Assembly (NCBI RefSeq): GCF_041549525.1
Contig: NZ_CP157456.1
Coordinates: forward strand, 1,984,001-2,048,000
Length of the DNA: 64,000 nucleotides
Direction of reading: 5' to 3'
From: Paenarthrobacter aurescens
Lineage (GTDB): Bacteria; Actinomycetota; Actinomycetes; Actinomycetales; Micrococcaceae
The translations under genes and the position numbers were made by a program. Below are positions 17,544 through 25,275 of this stretch, one piece after another (the stretch's first letter is position 1; every line of letters begins with the position of its first letter). The notes below the pieces were generated by a model that was not told the DNA's origin, did no database searches, and worked only from the letters and a program-made list of their open reading frames with translations.

Positions 17544-18368
17544 GTGATTGAACTGAACGAACTCTCCGGCCTGGAAGCCACGGACCTCGTCCTCCGTTAC
17601 GGGGACAAGGACGTGGTGCACGGTGCGGGACTCAGGCTGGAACCGGGCCGCATCGTAGCCCTGGTGGGTCCGAATGGCAGCGGCAAGTCCACACTTCTGC
17701 GGGCCCTGGCCCGTTTGCACGAGGCGTCATCCGGTTCTGTGACCGTTCGACCCGCCGACGGTGAAGCCAGTGACGCCCTCATGATGAAGCGCAGCGATTT
17801 CGCCCGGCATGTGACGTTGCTATCCCAAAGCCGTCCCGTGCCGCACGGCCTGAGTGTTCGGGATGTTGTCGAGTTCGGCCGCCATCCGTACCGCGGACGG
17901 TGGCGTGCCGCCGATCCGGCGGGCCCGGCCGCCGTCCACCGCGCTATGGAACTGACCGGTGTTGCCGAACTCGCCCAGCGGGGTGTCCACGAACTGTCCG
18001 GTGGACAACTCCAGCGGGTGTGGTTGGCAAGCTGCCTGGCGCAGGACACGTCCGTCCTGCTGCTCGACGAACCGACAAACCACCTGGACCTGCGCTACAA
18101 GGTAGAGATTTTTGACCTCGTGCACGACCTCGCCCGCGTTCACGGAGTGGCCATTGGTGTTGTTCTGCACGACCTCGATGAGGCGGCCGCATTGGCCGAT
18201 CACGTGGTGGTGCTCTCCGAAGGCCGCATCGCAGCCGCCGGGCCGGCCCACGAGGCCCTCGACGCAGCGCTCCTGAGCGAGGTCTACTCCATCCCCATCG
18301 TTACCCACACAGACCCGCTGACCGGCCGGCTGCGCACGCGCGCGGTGGGTCGGCACAGCAATAGCTAG
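17544..18368 (+). CDS. iron-siderophore ABC transporter, ATP-binding protein (FecE-like)
   Basis: A 274-residue cytoplasmic ATPase of the FecE/FhuC type. Walker A GPNGSGKST is at 42-50, the Q-loop region is LLSQSRPVPHG, the signature LSGGQLQRV and Walker B LLLDEPTNHLD, followed by the H-loop in VVLHDLDEAA. It energises the fused permease at 19409 and works with the lipoprotein at 18418. The only plausible start is GTG 17544, which lies 11 bp after the IdeR box and has no visible ribosome site, so the transcript may be leaderless. It is first in the three-gene operon. Confidence 0.88.
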   Translation: MIELNELSGLEATDLVLRYGDKDVVHGAGLRLEPGRIVALVGPNGSGKSTLLRALARLHEASSGSVTVRPADGEASDALMMKRSDFARHVTLLSQSRPVPHGLSVRDVVEFGRHPYRGRWRAADPAGPAAVHRAMELTGVAELAQRGVHELSGGQLQRVWLASCLAQDTSVLLLDEPTNHLDLRYKVEIFDLVHDLARVHGVAIGVVLHDLDEAAALADHVVVLSEGRIAAAGPAHEALDAALLSEVYSIPIVTHTDPLTGRLRTRAVGRHSNS

Positions 18369-18417
18369 ACCCCAAGCGTCACCATAACGAGTCAATCCCC
18401 ACCACGAAAGGGACCCC

Positions 18418-19398
18418 GTGTCCATGAAGATCCACAAGGCCCTCGCGGCCACTGCCGCCCTGGCAATCCTGCTCACCGGCTGCGGCACCACCGAAGGCCC
18501 CGCCAGCTCCGCATCGAACACCGCCGCTGCCGGAGGAGCCATCACCGTCACGGATGCCCGCGGCACCGAGGTCAAGCTCGACGGCGCCGCCAAGCGTGTA
18601 GTCGGCACCGAATGGAACGTGGTGGAGAACCTGACCACCCTCGGCGTCATGCCAGTGGGCGTCGCCGACGTCAAGGGCTACAGCGCCTGGGTTACTGCCG
18701 GCAAGCTGGACAGCACCCCCACGGACATCGGAACCCGCAACGAGCCCAGCTTCGATACAATCGCGTCGCTGGATCCTGACCTGATCGTCGCCACCACCGA
18801 CCTCGCCGAGCCCGTCATCAAGCAACTCGAAGAGTTGGCTCCGGTGGTTGTAGTGAAGTCCGCCGATGGCAGCCGCCAGATTGCGCAGGCCGAGGACAAC
18901 CTCAAGCTCGTCGCCAAGGCGACCGGCACCGAGAAGAAGGCCGATGAAGCCATCGCCGCATTCGACGCCGCCGTTTCCAAGGGCAAAGCTGACCTTGAAA
19001 AGGCCGGACTCGGTGGATCCCGCGTAGCTTTCGCCGATGGCTGGGTTGCTGACGGCAAGGTCTCCATCCGCCCGTTCACCAAGGGTTCCCTGCTGGCCGA
19101 TATCAACACTGAACTTGGCCTCGTGAACCCGTGGACGGTTGAAGGCGATCCGGCTTACGGCCTGGGCTCCACCGACGTCGAAGGCCTGACCGCAGTCAAC
19201 GCTGATCACTTTGTGTACATCACCAACAGCGCCGATGGCGATTTCACCGAGCAGCTGACCGACAACGCTGTGTGGAAGTCCCTTCCCTTCGTCTCAGCCG
19301 GCAAGGTGCACCGCCTTTCTGACGGCATCTGGATGTTCGGCGGCCCTGCCTCGATGACCCAGTACGTCGACGCAATCGTCGCGTCCCTGACCAAGTAG
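18418..19398 (+). CDS. iron-siderophore ABC transporter, substrate-binding lipoprotein
   Basis: A 326-residue periplasmic-binding-type protein (FecB/FhuD fold, two lobes joined by a long helix). The N-terminus is a lipoprotein signal with lipobox LLTGC, Cys22 being the lipidated residue, followed by a Ser/Ala-rich linker. The body starts with the family's ITVTDARGTEVKLDGAAKRV and contains LDPDLIVATTD. It captures ferric siderophore outside the membrane and hands it to the permease. A GAAAGGGA site serves either the GTG at 18418 or the ATG at 18424. It is 49 bp after the ATPase gene and 10 bp before the permease. Confidence 0.88.
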   Translation: MSMKIHKALAATAALAILLTGCGTTEGPASSASNTAAAGGAITVTDARGTEVKLDGAAKRVVGTEWNVVENLTTLGVMPVGVADVKGYSAWVTAGKLDSTPTDIGTRNEPSFDTIASLDPDLIVATTDLAEPVIKQLEELAPVVVVKSADGSRQIAQAEDNLKLVAKATGTEKKADEAIAAFDAAVSKGKADLEKAGLGGSRVAFADGWVADGKVSIRPFTKGSLLADINTELGLVNPWTVEGDPAYGLGSTDVEGLTAVNADHFVYITNSADGDFTEQLTDNAVWKSLPFVSAGKVHRLSDGIWMFGGPASMTQYVDAIVASLTK

Positions 19399-19408
19399 CC
19401 CCACCCGC

Positions 19409-21547
19409 ATGACCGACACTGTGAAGAGGCCCGCCATGACCGTACCCACGGCCGTGGCGGGTGCTCCCGTACCAGCCGCGCCGTCCGGACGAGATGGCCG
19501 CTTTCGTTCCGGCCCAGCCTTGGTGGCTGGCGTTGGAGTAGTTATTCTGGCCCTGTTTTCGATGATTCACCTGACTCAAGGAACGGCCGACGTCGGCCCT
19601 TTCCAGTTGTTGGGACTTCTCACCGGCGACGGAACAGACCAGGAAACCGCAGTGTTGCTTGCTTCGCGGGTGCCGCGCCTTTTCGCCGGCCTTCTGGTCG
19701 GTATCGCGTTGGGGGTGGCCGGCGCAGCCTTGCAGTCGGCCACCCGCAACGTCCTTGCTTCGCCTGACACGCTGGCGGTCAACGCCGGAGCACATTTTGC
19801 GATTGTTGCTGTGGCCGCGTTCGGCCTGACACTTCCGGCCCTCTTATCCGGTGGCATCGCGTTCATCGGCGGCCTCGCAGCGGCAGTGCTGGTGCTTGCC
19901 TTGTCCGGCGGTGGTGCGAACGGAAATGGCGGTCCTATCCGTTTGGTGCTGGCCGGTACGGCACTTGCCCTTGGCTTGCATTCAGCCACCAGTGCCCTCC
20001 TTCTGTTGTTCAGCCAGGAGACCACTGGCCTTTATGCCTGGGGCCAAGGCAGCCTCGCGCAGTCACGCACCGACGAACTGATCCAGTTCACACCGGTGGT
20101 TCTTCTAGCCATCGCCGGCCTCTTTCTCCTGGCCCGACGGATGGATCTTTTGGGTCTGGGCGATGACGCCTCGAGGCTGGCCGGTGCGGATCCACGCCTG
20201 GCCCGGGTCGGCGGCGTCGTGCTTGCCGTGGTCCTGTCCGCTGCTGCTGTGACCATCGCCGGTCCGATCGGTTTCGTGGGCCTGTGCGCGCCTGCCATCG
20301 TGCGTCTGCTGGCCTCCCGACTCCGCGGACTAGGCCGGCACAGGGCACTGCTGCCCATCTCCGGCTTGGCCGGTGCGGTGGTAGTGATCGGCGCGGACGT
20401 GCTGGTTCGTGGACTTTTCGGCGCCCAGGCAGGGGTTGAAGTGCCCACCGGCGCGGTGACCACAGTGTTCGGTGCCGTCTTCCTTGTCATCCTGGCCATG
20501 CGGATGTCCGACGCCGGATTGAGTGTTGCCGGTGACGCCCTGGCGAAGCTTCGATCCCGCAGGTTCTTCCTTGGCGTGTTGATCGGGCTCTTGGTTTTAC
20601 TCACCGGTTTGCTGGTGGCCGGAGCACTGCTGGGCGACGCGAAGCTGCTCCTGGGGGATCTGGTCAATTGGCTCACAGGTCAGTCCGGAAACCGCGTCAG
20701 CGCTGTACTGGGAACCCGCATGCCGCGTGTCCTTGCCGCTGTACTCGCCGGAGCTGCTTTGGCTCTGGCCGGTGCCTTGATTCAAGCGGTGTCCCGCAAT
20801 TCCCTGGCCGAGCCCGGAATCCTTGGAGTCTCCGGCGGCGGCGGCCTCGCAGCAATCATCGTCATCACCTCTGTCCCCACTGCAGGTTCCTGGGTGATTA
20901 CCGGCTCCGCGCTCGGGGGAGCGGCACTGTCCGCGCTGCTGGTCTTCGGACTGGCCTTCCGGGGCGGGCTTCAACAAAACAAGCTGGTCTTGATCGGCAT
21001 TGGCATTTCCGCAGGGCTGGCAGCCGCCATCACAGTTCTCCTGGTGACCACTGACCCGTTCAACCAGACAAAGGCCCTGACCTGGTTGTCAGGCTCAACC
21101 TATGGCCGCAACTTTGCCTCCGTACTACCGCCGCTGCTTGCTCTGGTGCTAGCCCTGCCCGTGCTCGCGGGCATGCGCCGTGATCTGGACCTGATTGCAG
21201 TGGATGACGACTCTCCCCGTGTGCTGGGAATCGGGTTGTCCGGGTCCCGGCTGCTCCTCCTTTCCGTGGCGGTACTTTTGACCGCTGGAGCCGTCTCTTC
21301 GGTAGGCGTCATTGCCTTCGTTGGGCTTGTAGCACCACACGCTGCCCGCACCCTCGTGGGGGCACGGCATTCACGGGTATTGCCGGTAGCCGCCCTGATT
21401 GGCGCCTCCACTGTGGTGCTGGCTGACACCATCGGCCGCACCCTCATTGCTCCTGCCCAGATCCCGGCGGGAATCATGACCGCTATGGTGGGCGCGCCGT
21501 ACTTCGTTTACCTGCTGTGGCGCTCACGGGTGGACCGGACCGTCTGA
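19409..21547 (+). CDS. double-length (fused) FecCD-type iron-siderophore permease
   Basis: A 712-residue membrane protein made of two FecCD permease units in tandem, about 50-385 and 390-705, each with about ten helices. Each half has the RVPRLFAGLLVGIALGVAGA / RMPRVLAAVLAGAALALAGA entry motif and the coupling-helix motif GPIGFVGLCAPAIVRLL / GVIAFVGLVAPHAARTL that contacts the ATPase. One polypeptide therefore replaces the usual FecC-FecD pair, as in FhuB. The N-terminal 45 residues are polar and Pro/Ala-rich. It completes an operon with one ATPase and one binding protein, all under the IdeR box. Confidence 0.88.
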   Translation: MTDTVKRPAMTVPTAVAGAPVPAAPSGRDGRFRSGPALVAGVGVVILALFSMIHLTQGTADVGPFQLLGLLTGDGTDQETAVLLASRVPRLFAGLLVGIALGVAGAALQSATRNVLASPDTLAVNAGAHFAIVAVAAFGLTLPALLSGGIAFIGGLAAAVLVLALSGGGANGNGGPIRLVLAGTALALGLHSATSALLLLFSQETTGLYAWGQGSLAQSRTDELIQFTPVVLLAIAGLFLLARRMDLLGLGDDASRLAGADPRLARVGGVVLAVVLSAAAVTIAGPIGFVGLCAPAIVRLLASRLRGLGRHRALLPISGLAGAVVVIGADVLVRGLFGAQAGVEVPTGAVTTVFGAVFLVILAMRMSDAGLSVAGDALAKLRSRRFFLGVLIGLLVLLTGLLVAGALLGDAKLLLGDLVNWLTGQSGNRVSAVLGTRMPRVLAAVLAGAALALAGALIQAVSRNSLAEPGILGVSGGGGLAAIIVITSVPTAGSWVITGSALGGAALSALLVFGLAFRGGLQQNKLVLIGIGISAGLAAAITVLLVTTDPFNQTKALTWLSGSTYGRNFASVLPPLLALVLALPVLAGMRRDLDLIAVDDDSPRVLGIGLSGSRLLLLSVAVLLTAGAVSSVGVIAFVGLVAPHAARTLVGARHSRVLPVAALIGASTVVLADTIGRTLIAPAQIPAGIMTAMVGAPYFVYLLWRSRVDRTV

Positions 21548-21678
21548 ACCGCGCCTGAAACGCAGCTGACCACCAACAACCTGCGTAAACCTCAGCCGGC
21601 CAAGCATTCTGAAGATTCGTTTCGTGCACAGATGCTGTTCACTGCACTGTTCCCATCATGAACGCATAGGATCACATC

Positions 21679-22074
21679 ATGGCCGGTTCCGTGGATGTCC
21701 TCGGCCCCATCCTGGAAATGATGACGTGGGTGGGGTTTGTTCCGGGCGTGCCTTTGTTGATCTGCGCATGGATAATTGCCAAGCGCCGCTGTGTCTGGGC
21801 CACGGCCGATGCTGAGCAGTTCGCCGCAGGCGGGTTCCTCGGAGTCCAATGGATAGATCGGGATAACGAAGAGCAGAAGGTACTGCTGGACATACCTGCC
21901 CGCGAAGGCACTGTAGGTTCCCAGGCCGTTCTTGTGCACTACGACCTCTGCCATCCGTCCCGTTGTTCCTTGGAACCGCCACGACATGACAACACAGTTC
22001 TTATCCTTGGCTGGATCCTCACCGGCGTGGGGATACTGAGCACCCTCGGAGGGTTCGTCCTGCTGCTCTTCTAG
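21679..22074 (+). CDS. hypothetical membrane protein with two flanking helices
   Basis: A 131-residue protein with a hydrophobic helix near the N-terminus (about 10-33, WVGFVPGVPLLICAWIIAK) and another at the C-terminus (about 105-131, LILGWILTGVGILSTLGG). The roughly 70-residue region between them is soluble and mostly beta-like. The arrangement resembles small DUF3592-type envelope proteins, but I do not recognise the family with certainty. AGGATCAC precedes the ATG. It stands alone after the iron operon. Confidence 0.6.
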   Translation: MAGSVDVLGPILEMMTWVGFVPGVPLLICAWIIAKRRCVWATADAEQFAAGGFLGVQWIDRDNEEQKVLLDIPAREGTVGSQAVLVHYDLCHPSRCSLEPPRHDNTVLILGWILTGVGILSTLGGFVLLLF

Positions 22075-22106
22075 CTCTCCACTTTTAGCCCGATCTCCTC
22101 GATTCA

Positions 22107-22140
22107 CCCCGCATCCCTTGAACGTCATACTGGAGCGGGG
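22107..22140 (+). terminator. possible weak hairpin after the small membrane-protein gene
   Basis: CCCCGC and GCGGGG (22107-22112, 22135-22140), with an inner TCC/GGA pair, could form an imperfect stem. The loop is long and there is no T-tract, so this is a weak candidate. Confidence 0.3.
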
Positions 22141-22190
22141 CTAGCATTTCCGCGCATGGTCAACGCCGCCGCTCAACCGAGGAGACTGCT

Positions 22191-22811
22191 ATGAGTGAGC
22201 CCACTGCAACCCTGATGGTAGATCTGATCATTTCCCTGGACGGGTACGCTTCCGCCGATGGGTGGCCGGGCTGGTGGGGCTTGGAAGGTCCCGAATACCT
22301 TGCCTGGCTCGATGAAGAGGGGAAGAAGGAGTTCACCACGCTGATGGGCGCCAACACGTATCGCGTGATGTCCAGTATGTCCGAGGAAGCCTCTGCAGAC
22401 AGCTCCGGGTTCTCCGAGGAGGAGGGTGGAAGCCTGACCGGCCTGGCTGCCATGCCAAAAATTGTCTTCTCCTCCACGTTGAAGGAACCTCTGGCGTGGC
22501 CCAACACCGAGCTCATATCCGCTGATGCCGTGGAGGCTGTGCGTGAATTGAAGCGGACCCGGTCCGGAACCTTAACCACTCTGGGCAGCTTGAGTCTCTG
22601 CCGGTCCCTGCTGACAGCAGGACTGGTGGACCGGTACCGTCTGGTGGTTTTTCCCGTAATTACTGGAAGAACCGGGAGAGAGCGGATTTTTGACGGCTAC
22701 CCGGACGTCGCCTTGGAGTTGGTGGAGAGCCGGACGTTCGACGGCAGGTCTCAGTTACTGGAGTACATTCCCACTGTTATTGATGGCCCGCCGCCGGCAA
22801 GGCAGAGTTGA
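22191..22811 (+). CDS. dihydrofolate reductase-like / RibD C-terminal domain reductase
   Basis: A 206-residue DHFR-fold protein of the RibD-C superfamily with MVDLIISLDGYASADGWPGW at the start, LMGANTYRVM in the middle and TLGSLSLCRSLLTAGLVDRY at the nucleotide site. GGAG lies upstream of the ATG. The substrate is unknown. It is a distant paralogue of the protein at 9549. Six bases after it begins the broken MBL gene, suggesting a former two-gene unit. Confidence 0.8.
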   Translation: MSEPTATLMVDLIISLDGYASADGWPGWWGLEGPEYLAWLDEEGKKEFTTLMGANTYRVMSSMSEEASADSSGFSEEEGGSLTGLAAMPKIVFSSTLKEPLAWPNTELISADAVEAVRELKRTRSGTLTTLGSLSLCRSLLTAGLVDRYRLVVFPVITGRTGRERIFDGYPDVALELVESRTFDGRSQLLEYIPTVIDGPPPARQS

Positions 22812-22817
22812 TTCCCT

Positions 22818-23370
22818 GTGCGTCCGAGTCCTGAGTCGAGTCCGGAAACTTCCCAATCCCTTACCGGTCCCACTGAAATCAGTTTCGACGTCCGCTGTTT
22901 CGTGCTGCCCGTGGCCGACGGGATTCTCGTGATCGACACCGGCATGGGGGACAACGCCACGGCTATGCACCAGGCACTGGAACGTTTAGGCGCGGACTGG
23001 GCTGACATCTCCGACGTCCTGATTACCCATGCACACGCTGATCATGTGGGCGGTTTGAACGAGGTCCTTTCGAAGGCAGGAAACGCTCTGGTGTGGGCGG
23101 GCGAAGCGGATGCGGGCGCCGTATCAGCCGGCATTTCTTCCGGCCCTGAAACCTCGGAACCGCAGGTCCGGGCCACCGCCGATGGCGCCTCCATCCGCGG
23201 GTTACGAGTCATTCACACCCCGGGCCACACCCAAGGCCACATCGGCCTGCTGCACGAAGGAGAGGGCCCGCTTGTCACCCCGCAGAATCCTGTTCTCCCA
23301 TGGTGCAGAGATTCCCGACGCCGCCAGCCGGCTTCGTGAGCTCATCGAACGGTCCGCGCCCCAGCAATAA
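22818..23370 (+). pseudogene. MBL-fold hydrolase gene with internal deletion and frameshift
   Basis: Starting at GTG 22818, the frame encodes a normal metallo-beta-lactamase N-terminus with VIDTGMG, the metal motif THAHADHVGG and the next ligand in HTPGHTQGHIG. After LLHEGEGPLVTP the frame runs into non-family residues and stops at 23339. In the +1 frame from about 23278 the sequence RRILFSHGAEIPD followed by a helix ending ERSAPQQ is the usual C-terminus of this family, ending at 23370. The piece that should lie between, including the bridging Asp motif (GD) and roughly 50-70 residues, is missing. The gene has therefore lost an internal segment and the frame and should be inactive. The amount lost is estimated from related proteins I recall. 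Confidence 0.75.
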
Positions 23371-23397
23371 AACCTTCACAGGAGAAACGGCCATGAG

Positions 23398-23838
23398 CTA
23401 CCTGGAGTATTGCTCCTGATGGCCGCTGGCGTGTTCGAGCAGCGGTGAAAGGCACTCAGCGTAGTACGTCATGACTTCGGCGAATGTGAGCAACTCCGGT
23501 CCTTCGGCAGCGGTGCTTTCCGCGTGCTGCGGGACAGTCGGGTCCACTCGGCAGAGGACCGGTTCGCGGCTGACACCGTTGGCCGTCAAGGTCGCAATTC
23601 CCCAGGGGCGGCTGGGTTCGGTCACGGAAATACCTGCTGCGTCGAAAGTATCCCTCAAGACGTAGTGGGTGACTGTGCGCCATGACTGGAGAAATGGCGG
23701 CTGCAGCTGCTCTATGAGGTCGTCGTCCTGGCGGCGGTAGGCGTCCGCGAGGGCAGCTGTCAGTCCGTCCCACTCGTTGGCGTCCCGGACCATAAGATGC
23801 GCGGTCCTCAGGCGGTCAATGGTTTCATTCAACGTCAT
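23398..23838 (-). CDS. hypothetical protein
   Basis: An acidic soluble protein of 146 residues from the ATG at 23838 (GGGGA upstream); ATGs at 23859 and 23904 are alternatives. The first 45 residues look alpha-helical (LNETIDRLRTAHLMVRDANE), and the C-terminal part has a short FAEVMTYYAECLSPLLEHASG helix. I do not recognise a family. It converges on the MBL pseudogene with a 27-bp gap. Confidence 0.55.
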   Translation of the reverse strand: MTLNETIDRLRTAHLMVRDANEWDGLTAALADAYRRQDDDLIEQLQPPFLQSWRTVTHYVLRDTFDAAGISVTEPSRPWGIATLTANGVSREPVLCRVDPTVPQHAESTAAEGPELLTFAEVMTYYAECLSPLLEHASGHQEQYSR

Positions 23839-24083
23839 GGCAGTCCCCAAACTTCCCATCGTTTTTGCCTGCCCTGCAAGGGCAAGCCTGACCGCCGTCG
23901 GCATGTCACTAACAATCTGAACGGATGAAGCCCCGGCATGATTCCCACATGACGTCGCCTTTTGTTTTCAGTCTGTTCGTGACATTCCTCGCCCGTCTAG
24001 CAAATCAGTAGCCTTACTAATAGGGTGTCTATGGGGAAAGGCCCCGGACACGCAGTCCCGGTATGAGGAGAAGTGAAGCCCGC

Positions 24084-24566
24084 ATGACTGAAGAACAAGC
24101 CATCAGCAAAGTCACTGACATCATCAATGATTCCAAAATTGGGATGCTGACCACCCATAACGAGGATGGCGCCCTGGTCAGCCGCCCTCTGGCCGTTCAG
24201 GAAGTCAAGGACGACGGCGACATGTGGTTCTTTACGGGCTTGGGAACCTCTCAGGTTGCACATGTGCGCCAGGACCCCCGGGTCAATGTTTCCTTTGGCA
24301 GGAACACCGAGTGGGTTTCCGTGGCTGGAACTGCCGAGGTTGTCACGGATCGGCAGAAGATCCATGAGATGTGGAACCAGGTAGTTGAGGCATGGTTCCC
24401 CGATGGCCCCGACACGCCTGAAGTTTGCCTGCTGCGCGTTGACTCCGACTCCGCGGAGTACTGGACAAGCCCGGGCGGAACCGCTGCTACGGTTCTTCAA
24501 TGGGTCAAGTCAAAGGTCACGAACTCCCGTTTCAGCGTGGGCGAGAGCGGCACTGTAGAACTATGA
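24084..24566 (+). CDS. pyridoxamine 5'-phosphate oxidase-like general stress protein (GSP26 type)
   Basis: A 160-residue split-barrel flavin/F420-binding fold protein. It has the family pattern IGMLTTHNEDGALVSRPLA, DMWFFTG-, DPRVNVSF and WVSVAGTAEVV seen in the 'general stress protein 26' group. The true PdxH active-site residues are not evident, so it is not a PLP synthesis enzyme; a flavin- or F420-dependent reductase or cofactor-binding stress role is more likely. The ATG at 24084 is preferred because GGAGAAG lies upstream; the ATG at 24063 would overlap that site. It is followed after 6 bp by the DksA-like gene. Confidence 0.8.
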   Translation: MTEEQAISKVTDIINDSKIGMLTTHNEDGALVSRPLAVQEVKDDGDMWFFTGLGTSQVAHVRQDPRVNVSFGRNTEWVSVAGTAEVVTDRQKIHEMWNQVVEAWFPDGPDTPEVCLLRVDSDSAEYWTSPGGTAATVLQWVKSKVTNSRFSVGESGTVEL

Positions 24567-24572
24567 CCGGCC

Positions 24573-24926
24573 GTGGTTGACCTCGAGCGGTTCCGCTTCC
24601 TCCTGGAGGAGGAGCGGAACCGCAAACTTGAGCTGTTGAAGTCGCTGCGCAGCGACATCGCCTCGGTAAGTCTGGCTCGTCAGGATTCGAATGTGGACGA
24701 CGAACACGATCCCGAGGGGAGCACCATCGCGTTCGAGCTTTCCCAGGCCTCTGCCCTCATGGGCCAGAGCCGGTTGGGGTTGGAGCAGATCGAAGCGGCA
24801 CTGGTGAGGATCGCCGACGGAACTTACGGGCAGTGCGCGGTGTGCGGTGTGCCCATTCCTGAAGGCAGGCTCGAGGCCAGGCCGTGGACACCTTTCTGCG
24901 TCCATCACGCCTCGGGCACCCGTTAG
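24573..24926 (+). CDS. TraR/DksA-family zinc-finger protein
   Basis: A 117-residue protein with a long N-terminal coiled-coil (about 4-35), an acidic turn DDEHDPEG (42-49), a second helix (52-80) and a C-terminal zinc finger. The finger ligands are Cys88, Cys91, Cys109 and His112 (CxxC-x17-CxxH), with His in place of the usual last Cys. DksA-type proteins insert their coiled coil into the RNA polymerase secondary channel; this probably modulates transcription in stress. The GTG start at 24573 follows the PNPOx-like stop closely, so cotranscription is likely. Confidence 0.82.
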   Translation: MVDLERFRFLLEEERNRKLELLKSLRSDIASVSLARQDSNVDDEHDPEGSTIAFELSQASALMGQSRLGLEQIEAALVRIADGTYGQCAVCGVPIPEGRLEARPWTPFCVHHASGTR

Positions 24927-24947
24927 AGGCCTAAGCCCCCATTACCC

Positions 24948-24978
24948 TCAGCCTGACTAAGAGGCCAGGTCAGGCTGA
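24948..24978. terminator. bidirectional hairpin between converging genes
   Basis: Arms TCAGCCTGAC and GTCAGGCTGA (24948-24957 and 24969-24978) with an 11-nt loop. The right arm includes the stop codon of the leftward small gene (24970-24972). Confidence 0.6.
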
Positions 24979-25230
24979 CATCCCCGGTGACACCGGAACG
25001 AATTCAATGCCCTGCTGGACCTTCTTCTTGGGTCCCCGGTCAAAGCCTTTGGCGTCCAGATGATTCGCCGCCCGGTAGCTCGCCAGCGCTTCGTCATAGA
25101 TTTCGTTCAGCCGCCGCGCGGTGAAGACCTCCTCGGTCCCGTCGGCAAAAACCACGGACACCTCGGTGCTGGCGGGAAAGTGCCTTTTCATCCGGATGAA
25201 TCCTTGGGCGTCCTGGTGCAGGGAGATCAC
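24970..25230 (-). CDS. small hypothetical protein
   Basis: An 86-residue protein starting at GTG 25230, or 73 residues from the internal ATG at 25191 (MKRHFPASTEV). It has a beta-rich first half (VSVVFADGTEEVFTARRL) and a helical middle (NEIYDEALASYRAANHL), then a basic RGPKKKV segment. No family is recognised. It ends inside a hairpin shared with the DksA-like gene. Confidence 0.5.
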   Translation of the reverse strand: MISLHQDAQGFIRMKRHFPASTEVSVVFADGTEEVFTARRLNEIYDEALASYRAANHLDAKGFDRGPKKKVQQGIEFVPVSPGMSA

Positions 25231-25275
25231 GTAACAACCGCGCTTTCTGTAGTGGCTGCTACCAGTCTCGCATCC

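Noticed and set aside
23393..23419. An 8-codon ATG frame with a good AGGAGA site
   Set aside because: Too short to support as a gene; it overlaps the 3' end of a converging gene and may be a leftover start region.
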